Under the pieces are notes generated by a model. The model worked only from the letters and a program-made list of their open reading frames with translations, ran no database searches and had not been told where the DNA came from. From assembly GCA_015039465.1 (NCBI GenBank), contig MU130098.1:59154-91048 (forward strand): DNA of 31,895 nt. The letters are read 5' to 3'. Positions 19,747 to 30,800 of this stretch are shown in pieces. This DNA comes from Phlegmacium glaucopus (lineage: Eukaryota > Basidiomycota > Agaricomycetes > Agaricales > Cortinariaceae). Each line of letters opens with the position of its first letter. The first letter of the stretch is position 1. The translations under genes and the position numbers were made by a program.

Positions 19747-22700
19747 TCAGTCTCTTCCTGTTCTCTTCTTTATATTCATGACTTCAGCTTCTCTGCCTCA
19801 TTCCATCTTCCCTGATGATAATATATGCTTGCTAAACTTGTGATACTGTTGAAGGTGTCTGGATGTTCTGCACCATGCAGTTTCTTGCTTATGGCCATAA
19901 CTTCAACTTGCAGCTGCTCTGCTTCATTCCACCTTCCCTGATCCCTGTATGTACCAGCTAGATTTGTCATACTGTTGAGGGCATCTGGATGTTCTGCGCC
20001 AAGGAGCTTCTTGCTCATATCCATAACTTGAACTTGCAGCTGCTCTGCCTGAATCCACCTTCCTTGAGCTGAATATGTCCTTGCTAGATGTGCTGTACTC
20101 CTGAGGGTGTCTGGATGTTCTGCACCAAGCAGCTTCTTGCTCATTTCCATAACTTGAACTTGCAGTTGCTCTGCCTCATTCCATCTTTCCTGACCTGAGT
20201 ATGTCCTTGATAGATTTCTTATACTGTTGAGGGTGCTTGGATGTTCTGCACCAAGAAGCTTCTTCCTCATGTCCATAACTTGAACCTCCAGCTGCTCTGC
20301 CTCATTCCACCTTCCCTGAAGTTGGTATATACTTGCTAGATGTCCCATACTGTTGAGGGTGTCTGGATGTTCTGCACCAAAGAGCTTCTTTCTCATGGCC
20401 ATAGCTTGAACTTGCAGCTGCTCTGCCTCATCCCACCTTCCCTGATTCCTGTATGTGCTTGCTAGATTTGCCATACTCCTGAGGGTGTCTGGATGTTTTG
20501 CACCAAGCAGCTTCTTGCTCATGTCCATAACTTGAATGTCCAGCTGTTCTGCCTCATTCCACCTTCCCTGATTCCAGTATACGCTTGCTAGATGTCCCAT
20601 ACTGTTTAGGTTATCTGGATGTTCTGTGCCAAAGAGCTTCATTCTTATGTCCAGAGCTTGAACCTGCAGCTGCTCTGCCTCATTCCACCTTCCCTGATCC
20701 CTGTATGTGCTTGCTAGATTTGCCATACTCCTGAGGGTGTCTGGATGTTCTGCACCAAGCAGCTTCTTGCTCATGTCCATAACTTGAATGTCAAGCTGCT
20801 CTGCCTCATTCCATCTTCCCTGAGTCCAGTATATACTTGCTAGATGTCCCATACTGTGTAGGTTATCTGGATGTTCTGTGCCCAAGAGCTTCTTTCTTAC
20901 AACCAGAGCATGAATGTGCAGCTGCTCTGCCTCATTCCACCTTCCCTGATCCCTGTATGTGCTTGCTAGATTTGTCATACTGTTGAGTGTGACTTGATGT
21001 TCTGCACCAAGCACCTTTTTACTCATTTCCATAACTTGAACTTGCAGCTGCTCTGCCTCATTCCACCCTCCCTGATCCATGTATGTGTTTGCTAGATTTG
21101 CCATACTTTTGAGGGTGTATGGATGTTTTGCACCAAGCAGCTGCTTCCTCCTATTCATAACTTGAACCTTCAGCTGCTCTGCATTGTCCCAATCTCCATT
21201 CTCCCCCATTACTAGTCCAAATTTGGTCCATTTATCATCATAGTATTGCTTCATAAATCCCATCTGCCTTCCATGTAATGCATTTACCTTAACATGTGGG
21301 AAAATCAACCTTCACAATGCATAATCATGACTTTCAAATCTCCATGGAATTGCACAGGACAAGATTATGCTTCCCATCTCACACATTCTTTGCTGCTCAG
21401 ATTTTGACATTCTCTCCTGACTCCAGTAGTGCACCAGAGGATGAACAGACAATATTTTAGATGATCCTCTTTTCATCAAGGAGAAAGAGAGAAGGACACT
21501 AATCCCTTGTCCAAAGATGAATTCATCCTAGTGACCATCATTGTCTAAGCCAAGTAGAGTATGATCCAATGAAGTCACTGCCTGAGGTAGCTTTTCAGCT
21601 ATGTCACTATCAACATGTTTCATGGCCTCCTCAGCAGCAGATTGGAATATATCTTTAGAAATATTGCTATGATGATAAAAGGCACATATTTGAAGAATTA
21701 AGATTGCAGCCTGTGCTGCTTGTGCATCTCTAGCAGTGGAATGTCTGCCAGCCCTCCTTTCTATTTCTTTGAAAGAAAGATCCCAAGTCCCATACACTGT
21801 CTTATTATACTTGGATGCTCCTGTGAATGTAGCATCTGACATAAGAGCATGACGATGTACTGAGAATTGCCTCAGATATTTATCAATATCACATTTCCCA
21901 GCTTCAATATATGCCCCAGCATGATCAATAGCAAGAGGAATGCAGCCAAGCTCAGCCACAATATTTTTAGCAGCTTGTAGATGTTCAGGCAATGCATCCA
22001 AACAGCTAGCCCTGAGAAGTAGAGTTATAGCATCTGACTCCTCCATTTCTTTGATCTCAATTTTATTCTCAAATGATACAATTCTCCCCATGGATTGATT
22101 TCTGCTAGTAATCAGGATATTACCTCTGTTCCCTGGGGGGATGAACTCAGCCATCACCTCTGGAGGAGGATCATCAGCATTATCAAATACAATCAACCAT
22201 TCTCCTTGAAGAGAAGATATCCACTGGAGGACAGACTCAACTGAGTCATCCACACCAAAATCTTGTGCAACAGGAAGGCCAGATATGCCCTTGAGAGACA
22301 TTTCCATGCTCTCCTGAGAGGAGGCATCAACCCAGAACACATGTGAAAACCTAGGAAGAAATGAATCCACTGTTGTGGGTGGTATTCTGACAAACTTACC
22401 TATCAGACATTTCTTCTATGAACTTGAGACAGATCTGGGTCTTTCCAATCTCTCCCAATCCTCAGAGGAGACAAGAGCGCCTTGACATCAGTCTACTAGT
22501 AGCATGATGAAAAAGAATCTTCCCAAGTTTATCGAGTATATCCTGCCGTCCGGTGAAGATTGGACTGGAGTTGGGTTGCTGAGTTACACGGATACGTATC
22601 TGCCTTTTGCCACTATTTTCTGGGAGAATAATGACATTGTTCTGTATGTACAATTATTTGTGAATCATATATATGACTTACAAGAAAGACTTACGAAAGT

Positions 22701-23297
22701 GCCGCCAGTGATCAGGGTATTCTGGGCATTCGCAAAGAGACTCAAGGCAGATTGTTGAACCTGGTGATCATCAGCGAAAGCGGAGAACACATGGCGTAAG
22801 CTACTCACGGAGGGATTTTGTTCCGATTCCGTGGATCCCAAGTTTGCATGCCTTATGGCATCAGGCGAGGAGAGCGAATTTCCTTCCGGATGAGCCACAG
22901 GTGTAACCGCCAAAGCAGGAACCGAAGGGGAGACTTGGAATTCATGGGTAATCTGTCGATGATGATTATTGAGCAACCATGCACGCCAGTGTCTTGAACG
23001 CTTACAGGAGCAAGATCATTGGGCGCCAAAGTGGAAAGCGAAGTAGAGACTGGGAGGTCATGAGCAGTCTTATATATGACGATGATTAAATAATTTATGA
23101 TACGATGGGTTAAGTTGAACACTCACAGCAACGCCAGCGACTTGAATAACTTGTGCGCTTGGAGTCGCAGCTCTAGCGGGAACGGATGGCATGGGGTCAG
23201 CGATCCTTGTCATGATTGTTGATGTCGAAGTTGCTCTTGCATCGTTGATGGTCAGAGATATTGGCTTCTTGACAAATTTCTTGTAAATTCGCTTCAT
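19747..23297 (-). pseudogene. NB-ARC-TPR receptor pseudogene (inverted copy)
   Basis: It has the same exon order as the gene at 12533-16000, from MKRIYKKFVKKP (start 23297) to about eleven TPRs. Relative to that gene it has TGG to TGA just before the P-loop (22459-22461), Gly to Glu within the P-loop (GLGEIGKT), TGG to TAG at 21528-21530, and CGA to TGA at 21312-21314. A 7-nt deletion near 19782 shifts the C-terminus to a stop at 19776-19778; the ancestral stop is at 19747-19749. The exon 2 donor region (about 22985) is also altered. All three nonsense changes are G:C to A:T transitions. The repeat block alone (21308-19776) remains open for 510 codons. Confidence 0.88.
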
Positions 23298-23461
23298 ATT
23301 GTTCAATAGTGGTGTGAGCGGTGGGCGTGATGAGAGTCGAGAAGAGAGATGCGCTCGATTACATAAGCAGAGATCCTCAATCCAGAGGCATTCATTTAGT
23401 TGTTCATTTTATTCAGTCCTTTCTCCTCATCTGTAATACGACAACCTATCGCCAGTCTGAA

Positions 23462-24494
23462 TGTCTTGGCCATCGGACGAAACTCGAGTTTTCCGCCTGT
23501 CCATCTCCGAGTGCAAGCCTCCCCCTCGTTGACTCTTTCAATGGTATGTAAATTAATAAAATTTTGATCCTTGACGGACTACCTCTATTAAGCTCGCTGG
23601 TGCAAATTGAATACAACCAGATGCAACTTTCACAACTCGCCGAAATCGCGCATAACAACAACTGGAAATAGCCGTGTTAGATTAGGAAGTGGCGGTGAGC
23701 AAGGCAGAGGCGATTGAGCAGTTGTCTGTTGCGAGAAACAACATGAACGACTCAAGGAGGCTCTCATGGTGTGGCATTTCTCACACCGATCGTTATTGCA
23801 CCATCTAACATTCTTTGATTGTCAAGTTGTGAGACACGATGCAAGAAACCATCCTAAACGGATATACGACATGCAAAAATGAATGTTGCCGCTGTTGAGA
23901 AACTTGAAGGTCTGTTTTCCATCTCTCCTGATTCATTGAAGGTGTAAACTGGTGTCTTTCATCATCAAAAGCGTCTTACGAAGAGACTCTTTTTCAACTT
24001 GCCAATGCCGACTTCGAAGTCAACGACTGAAGGACCGCCTGGATTATGTTCCGAAGACATGGTCGTACGATCGACGGAATTCCCGGCAAGGTATATCTTC
24101 CGTTCCTAGCCTTCCTTATTATTCTTGCGCATAGAATGTGAAGTACTATTGAAGATCTTGAAGCTCTCAAGGAACTCTCCGATGAGAAACATGTAAGAAA
24201 CAGAGAAACAACTCTACGAAAACCTTGGTTTGTAGTACCATTCAGGACCAACTCCCCAAGAGTGAAGCTCTCGACGCGTCAAGATTTGGACCACACTATC
24301 ACCCAATTCCGAGAACTCGTTATGCAGCTACAGATGTACGTTCTCTTCTACCTCAGCCATTTTAATTGTCAATGTCAATCGCCACTTTTCTCATCAATCA
24401 CGCACATCATACTAGAGTTGTTTGGCTTCGGCGACATCTGAAACTGCTACTATGGTGTCCCTCAATTTCAACTACAGTACTCCGCCATGAAGGA
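23462..24494 (+). pseudogene. Unrecognised gene, degenerate (right copy)
   Basis: Counterpart of 11417-12366. Conserved pieces are LVQIE...NNNWK followed by a stop near 23670, QLANADFEVND near 23996-24030, and QDQLPKSEALDASRFGPHY near 24245-24303. An extra T in the CCATTTTAATTG stretch (24358-24369) shifts the frame and gives PQPF-stop. A segment of about 23 nt near 24330-24352 (ATDVRSLLP) is present here but missing from the left copy. It lies head-to-head with the dead NLR. The family is not recognised. Confidence 0.4.
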
Positions 24495-25150
24495 TCCGGC
24501 GCCCGCAAAATATTGATGTTAGGCTGAGCTTGGAAGCAAGGGAGTCAAAAGAGCTACTAATTGTTGTCTAGGATTGTATGCCCTCCTTTTTTTTTTTGCT
24601 TTCCACATACCGTATCCTGACGTCCTAGGAATCTGTAGATAGCGATGTCACAGGCTGCTACCTATTCTTCCGCCACTTCGCATCGAAAGCAGATTTGATT
24701 GACCAACCTAGTAGCTGTGCATGTCTCCGATCTGCTCGTTGGATTTTACGAGGTCTAGTCAGGTCTACTTGGGTCGTCAAGCAAGTTATCGCAGATTTTT
24801 GGTGGCAGAATCTCTTTTTTCAGAGCATTTGGTACGGTATGAGCTCAGGCTGTTAAACCTAAAAGTTGATCATCTTCTTTCCAAGGTTTTCATTATAAAC
24901 CAATACTCATTTATTATTCTCTTCATCTAACGTTCGAGTCACCCACAAATTTTAAAAGACCAATGTTATATATACCAGCCTGTCTTCATCTTGACCCTAT
25001 CACTTGAATGATAATTTTTTTTCTAATTTGTTAGAAAGTGTATATAAACTCTTAATTCGTCACAGAAATCCCCAAAGTAAGTAACATGGTTTATTTAAAG
25101 TGTATAGTCACTTGCATTCGTAAAAGACCTAACCACCAAAAAAGGCATTC
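24495..25150. other. Non-coding stretch of the right arm
   Basis: The part to about 24775 matches 11126-11416 reversed. The 24780-25090 part is AT-rich and lacks a clear counterpart in the left arm. No gene seen. Confidence 0.4.
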
Positions 25151-25151
25151 A

Positions 25152-25997
25152 TCATGATATCGTTCGACCTGAACTAAATACATTGTACACATCATCAACT
25201 GGTTCATCAAGTAACGGGGCAGGGGACACAGTTCGAGAAGAAACACTACTCGGTCCGGCGGCAGCTCCAAGTGAACTCGAACTCTGAGATCCATCTAGTA
25301 CTTCTGATGAAGATGTAGTAGCGCTAGTAGGTTTTAGCGCAGGCAAAGAGTTGGTGCTGTTGGCTGCCAATGTTGATGTCGATGTCGATGACGTTCCCGA
25401 GGCGACTACAGACGTCCAGCCTCGCTTTGTAGGTGTAGTGAATCCTTGAGTCGTATTGACTTGCTTGGTAGAGGGAGCGGAGGTTGCTGCTGTTGAGCGT
25501 AAAGATGTGGGAGATGGAGTAGTACCTTTGAGCGTTCTAAAGTCTGCAAGTTTGCCAAGATCTGGAGTATATAAATGTTGAAAGAAGTGGAGTTGGAATA
25601 CGAGTATCGATGCAACGAATGACTTGTACGCTGGATCATGGTCCATGGATCAGCATAGATGGTAGACACGTATGTAAGGTAGAGAGAAAAATATGTACCT
25701 TCGATGAGGTTCTTGATCTATCATCTGAGTATCCATCCTATACTACACGCTTGCAAACTACAAGGGAACATTAAAAAAAGAGTCAGATCTCTACCCAAAA
25801 AAACAAAGATAAAGACTTGGTTCATACATCATGAACAAACTTTCTCCTATCTGGAGGCATATGAGCAAAACATTTGTCCACTTCTCCGATGTAATGGGAC
25901 TATAAACAGCACATCTCTTTATTATCCATAGCATTGAAGAATATTTCTTCTTTAGCAGAAAGACTCACTCAGAAAAAAGGCCTCTCAACAAGACTGT
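25152..25997 (-). pseudogene. NF-X1-type protein, C-terminal R3H and tail fragment (right copy)
   Basis: On the minus strand, pieces match the left-arm NF-X1 relic: HMPPDRRKFVHDV near 25865-25828, YRMDTQMIDQEPHR near 25742-25701, and the tail LGKLADFRTLKGTTPSPTS...RTVSPAPLLDEPV (25559-25199). In this copy DQEPHR is intact, but a TAG codon is inserted before YRMDT (AAGCGTGTAGTATAGG). A deletion in the tail, with TAA changed to TAC, removes the normal stop, so translation would continue to 25152. The zinc-finger part is absent because the duplication breakpoint lies upstream. Confidence 0.7.
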
Positions 25998-26147
25998 AGC
26001 TGGAGGAACGTTGAGAGATAGTTTGGCCGCATAAAACGGATTGACGGATCAGACCTAGATCATGACGAGCGGATTCTGTTTTACGTACAACCCTATCACG
26101 TGATGCTGCTGTATTGTCTGACATCGCCTGTTTTCCAGCTCGCTGAC

Positions 26148-26750
26148 ATGCCTTATCCACACACGATCGTCATGATGGCCCAAAATCTCCTCGCACTCAG
26201 CGCGAACAAACCCGATCTTCACGAAAGCAAGTTCTATATGTTATGGAACTCCATCCTCAGTCATCACTTCCCGATTGACATGGATTACGGAATAGCGCTG
26301 CAAACCTCTATCACTGACACCGGCAGTAAACTCGAATTTCTGGTTGTAAAGGTCGTGCGTCTCCATGAAAGCGTCGTGCTCATAGTCGAGCTTAAAAGGC
26401 CAGCAGAAAATACTCCCGGAGGACGCGAGAGAGTGAAGAAAGAATTGGCTGACTACATTAAAGAACGGTTTGACGAAACTGATTTCCCAGACATCTATGC
26501 CATTGCTGGAATTGGTCTTTCTTGGGCTGCGTACAAAATGGAGAAGACAGGTTCTCACAAACTGAAGGCTCTTACTGAATGGTCGTCGAATGTCATATTT
26601 GCGCGGGATTACACTTTGCTCACTGGAGTCGCCTCGATGGTCCACGAGATGACCCGTGAAGTGAGTACTTGGTGTAGCCCTTCATTCATGCTTATCCCTT
26701 CGATGCCAGGCAGTGACTACTGGCAAAGCAAAAGATACATGAGAGAATGA
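26148..26750 (+). CDS. PD-(D/E)XK nuclease-like fungal protein (200 aa)
   Basis: The frame opens at 26100, but ATG 26148 is preferred: it follows a TTTTCCAG acceptor-like sequence and starts MPYPHTIVMMAQ. The protein has KLEFLVVKVVRLHESVVLIVELKRP (about residues 60-85 from 26148, written here in two parts: KLEFLVVKVVRL and VVLIVELKRP). ELK followed by KRP fits the E-x-K core of PD-(D/E)XK nuclease-fold domains. IYAIAGIGLSWAAYKMEKTG downstream is a stretch I recall from basidiomycete hypothetical proteins with that fold, some linked to Crinkler-type effectors. The position expected to hold the metal-binding Asp reads Glu (LEF). It is intact and lies just outside the duplication. Function is unproven, and it could be an inactive member. 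Confidence 0.6.
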   Translation: MPYPHTIVMMAQNLLALSANKPDLHESKFYMLWNSILSHHFPIDMDYGIALQTSITDTGSKLEFLVVKVVRLHESVVLIVELKRPAENTPGGRERVKKELADYIKERFDETDFPDIYAIAGIGLSWAAYKMEKTGSHKLKALTEWSSNVIFARDYTLLTGVASMVHEMTREVSTWCSPSFMLIPSMPGSDYWQSKRYMRE

Positions 26751-27351
26751 ATGGGGTAAATTGCGTGGACTTTGATTTCATTTCGGTTTTTTTCTACTGT
26801 ATAAGTATTTTGCTTTGAACGAAGGCAATGCATATATTTAAAAATTTAAGGCCAAACTACGTCTCTAGGTCAAGTACCACGGTGTAAAGGACAGGATCGA
26901 GTCTCGTAGAATATGTAGAAGCTTCCCATGTCCAAAGATGAGTAACGGCTGAGGTAGCTATTTGCCCACCTCAGCATCCCAGCACCATGTTTCTTGAGCG
27001 TCTTCAAGTTCAAGAACCGGAATTGCATCTGCTGCTACGTCATCATTCCTTACTAAAGGTTAGTCAATACGTTCCGTTTCATCGGGGTCGTAAGGGTGTT
27101 GAACGTTGAACGTTGAATCATAACTCTTCCAGTACTGCGTCAATTAGATGCTGATAAGGAATCTGAATTTCGAGTGGTTGGTGTCGTAGTTCATCTTGAC
27201 AGTCTCAAATAGTTATTGCCAAAAGAGACTGGGATAAAATAAATCGTTAATAATAGAAACTCACTATTGGGAACTTGCTTGTGTGAACGTTAACGGTACC
27301 TATCGAGTGTACTGTGTGGCTGACCTGCACTAGTCTCTCCTAGCCAGACTT
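26751..27351. other. Intergenic stretch with possible minus-strand exon relics
   Basis: Two short minus-strand stretches look coding-like. One is QPLEIQIPYQHLIDAVLEEL followed by a stop (about 27185-27120). The other is DAIPVLELEDAQETWCWD...GK followed by a stop (about 27045-26962), preceded by a CTAAC branch-like sequence and TTTAG. They cannot be joined convincingly and no family was recognised. A GAACGTT triplication is at about 27099-27117. Confidence 0.3.
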
Positions 27352-27403
27352 CGATATATGTGATGTGCCCTACGGATCACGATATATGAAGTCTGTTGTT
27401 TAC
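27352..27403. repeat. Short imperfect palindrome repeat, copy 2, abutting the Gypsy LTR
   Basis: CTTCGATATATGTGATGTG ... GGATCACGATATATGAAG then TCTGTTGTTTAC, matching 2885-2943. The Gypsy 5' LTR begins immediately after it. Five bases before the LTR (TTTAC, 27399-27403) are the candidate target duplication, whose partner would lie outside the window. Confidence 0.55.
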
Positions 27404-27722
27404 TGTAACGAATCTGTTATAAGAGTAACTGCACGTGTGTTTCAAGTTTATCTTATCTTATCTTCTTTCATATTTCTTTTATATTGATCACTCGATCACC
27501 AAAAGACCTGACCAAGGTCATTCTTTATGTCCCTTTGATTTTGATTATTATTCTATCTTTCTATTTGTTTATTGTGGCTATTTTATTGGTATATAAACGA
27601 CGAACCAAAATGTAAATAGACTTAGCGAATCTTAAAGTCTTAAACCGTCTTTCGAGGTTCCTCTAGTGTGACGAAATCAAACTTCAGTCACTTCACAGTC
27701 ACTGGCTTATCTTTTCGTTACA
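27404..27722 (+). mobile_element. 5' LTR of Ty3/Gypsy retrotransposon
   Basis: A 319-bp segment bounded by perfect 9-bp inverted termini, TGTAACGAA at 27404-27412 and TTCGTTACA at 27714-27722, lying 166 bp before the gag start codon. TATATAAA near 27590 is a candidate promoter box. The other LTR is beyond the window, so the call rests on the TG...CA termini and position. I could not identify a tRNA primer-binding site after it. Confidence 0.7.
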
Positions 27723-27888
27723 TCTTTTTTGACGCAAAAAAAAAACAAACTCTCGTCGTCACACGCCGTGGATCCCCTTTGGTCTGATCAACCGAAAATT
27801 CCCGCAAGTTTCGACAAACTCGTTTTACAAAAACAACAACCAACGCTAAGTACTTCTCAAAAATCAATTGTTTACTAAAAAAAAAAGA

Positions 27889-30800
27889 ATGAATACTAGG
27901 GTTCTATGCAGTCATACTACTGCTGGGGTAGCACCGAGTCGTTTACCGGTCCCCATACGTCGACAGACGTCTTTGCCAGGTGATACACCTGAGATTGCCG
28001 ATAGCTCCACTCGCTTGTATAGCGATGTGGTAGCCTCGAGACCACCTTCTCCGAGAGAAGAGACCTCCACACGTCTAGTCGACGTCGTGAGTCCCATCAA
28101 TAATTACGAAAATAGCCTAAATGATGAGCATGAGGCCGATGAGGGGTCTCCTTGGACCACCGTGAAACATAGGCGCGCGCGTAGCCTGGATTCTCTTAAC
28201 AGAGATGAAAATAGTGAATACAGAATGTATTCTATTCCTAAAACACTGTCTAGTGAGCAGAGAAAGGTAGTCAGAGTAGCTACAGATTCTTTGACCCCAG
28301 AAGAAAGGGCAAAAATCACTAAACGACAAGAGATTATTGAATTGGAAAAGGAGAGCCGAGAAGCATCTCGATTAGCTACTAACAAAGGAAAAACTACTGA
28401 TCCCCGAGAGTGGGGTAATGTCAGCCTCGACGAGGAAGAAATCACACCTGAGACACAGGAGGCGATACTGCAGAGCCATAAGGCTAAATCCAAAAAGGGA
28501 AAGTCTGGGAAATCAAAAAATCGGAATACTTATGAAGAAAGTTCCGATAGCGAGTCGGAACCGAATAGAAAAATTCGGTTGCCAGAAGTATCAAAATATC
28601 AGAACAAAAAAAGTGGTGAGAACAACAAATCTGACAAAAACAAAAGAGCTGGTTCAAGACCAGCTGCGCAAATCACACCTAGCAGCAGTGTAGGAATGAT
28701 GCTAGGGGAAGTAGCATTAAAATATGGCACGGAAAAGACACGAAACATGAGTTTGAAAAAAGACCCGAGCGAGTCACCTTCAGACTCGGGGGGTGATAAT
28801 TCATCAGACAATACTACGGGTACAAGCTCTTCTACTAGTAGTGAACCAAAAAAATCACGAAGGAAACATAGGACCAAGAAGAATTCGAAGAAACGTCACG
28901 GAAAGAGTCCGGGAAGCGAAGACGCTTCTATCAAACCAATTCCGCCAAAAGAATACAATGGCGCGGTTGATCTCAGAGCATACCATCGATTTATGATGGA
29001 AGGTGAAGCTTACATAAAGGATGGAAAGATTCCTAAAGAGCGCCAAATCAGAACGCTGGCTCATTTCTTAGACGGAAAGGCCTATGATTTCTATATGCAA
29101 AAGGTAGCCCCTGATAAATCCAAAAATTGGAATCTGCATAAATTTTTCACCGAAATGTTCAACTACTGTTTCCCTCTTGATTATAAGCAACAAATAAGAT
29201 TTAGGTTGGATAATATCTACCAAGGATCTAACCAAACGGTATCAGAATATGTTTATGAATTGCAAGAACTCTATAGTGTGATTGGAGACATTCCATTAAG
29301 ACTTAAAGTAGTCAAATTATGGTATAGTTTGAAGCCGAAAATACAGAGGATTCTATGGAAGGATGGTCTGCATCCAGACTACTCTACATGGGAGGAAATA
29401 GTATCCAAAGCCGAGATGGTAGAAATATCTGACCATGTAATCGATCCTCGAGAACGAAAGAATATGCCCTCTGGTCAAAATAGTTCTCGGAATCCCAATA
29501 CACACTCGAACGACGCATCAAAGAACAAGATGCGTGCGCCAGGATTATCATCACGATCAGTAACTCTTACACAGAATAACCAAGATCATCGGTCTAACAA
29601 TCAACCAAACGACCACTCTCAGCCTCGAAATCGCTTCCGTCAGCCGGGAAATCAATTCCGGCGAGGTACGGGACGATATCAGGCAGTAAGAGGGCGTTCG
29701 TTTGTTAACCGCCGGTCTCAGTCGTCGAGACCAGTCCAGCGAAATACTGGCACAAATGCTGGTACATCAGGAGCAGCTCAAAATAGCAAAAAAGTACCCG
29801 GAGGAAATCAACTCACAGAAAAAGAAATGGCTGAATTGCGAGCAGCCGGAAGATGTTTTAACTGTGGGGAAGAAGGGCATATAAGCCAAAATTGTCATCA
29901 CCGAGCTGTGGTAAAGGGAGGCACACAGAAACCGCCTGGAATTCCAAATTACAGAATAGATATGAATTTAGTAGAAAATGTCAGCGACCCTGACGAAGTC
30001 TTAAATTCAATGCCGGTAGGAGTGATTGGTATAGACACAGACGAAGAGTCTGAAACGGATGAATTGATAAATTGGCGAAAAAACTACCCAAATTGGCAGC
30101 ATGGAGACCTAATGGCGCGAAGTGAAATTGGAGATTGTTATGAAATGACTACGGAGTACTCCTTAACGGTTTCACAACCTTACCCAGGTGATAGTCTGAA
30201 GCGCTGGGGCAGGAGCCGCTGTCCACCAGATAGGAGATTTAAGGTTACTCGATGCCATCGAGATCCTGACATCCTCATAATTAGAGATCACTTAGTCAAT
30301 TTTGAGATAACGATACATAAATCAAGTATTAACAATGTGAAATTCAATCTGGGGAATTGGTATGCTAAAAAACGCGCTCGTATCCTAGGTTTAAAAGATC
30401 CCATCAGAGGGGATTATTATCCTCTAATGGAGGATCCTAGAATATTGGTAGCAAGGCATCTGCTGTTTAATGGCATTCACTCTCATTTCCCGAATGTAAG
30501 ACCGGAAACTCAATCGGATTTCCGATTCCATATGTACTTGAAAAACTTTGGAAGTTCAACTTATATTATTATCAACGACGATTTAAGTCTGATATCAGAG
30601 ATAGAAAAGAGCCTTTTGGAAGACTCATCGTTTAATCTGATACAGTGGTATTGGAAACGCATCTCGAAGGATGATCTTTTCTACAAAAGATATATTGAGT
30701 ATCAAAAACATGGTTACCATCCGATACCGGTAGGGTATGAAGACCCTTATAGCGAATTACCAACTTTAGTCGTCGAAGAAGACGACGAGGAAGAGACAAC

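Larger units (their letters stand above)
18885..25997 (-). repeat. Inverted segmental duplication, right arm
   Basis: Reverse-complement counterpart of about 9970-16398. It carries the NLR 3' flank (interrupted by a solo LTR at 19296-19710), a pseudogenised NLR, the second unrecognised-gene relic (now plus strand) and the NF-X1 C-terminal piece. Homology stops near 25997 within the NF-X1 sequence. The zinc-finger part of that gene is therefore present only in the left arm. Confidence 0.8.

Noticed and set aside
28104..28877. Minus-strand open frames inside the gag region
   Set aside because: They are shadows of the continuous plus-strand gag-pol frame, which carries recognisable domains.
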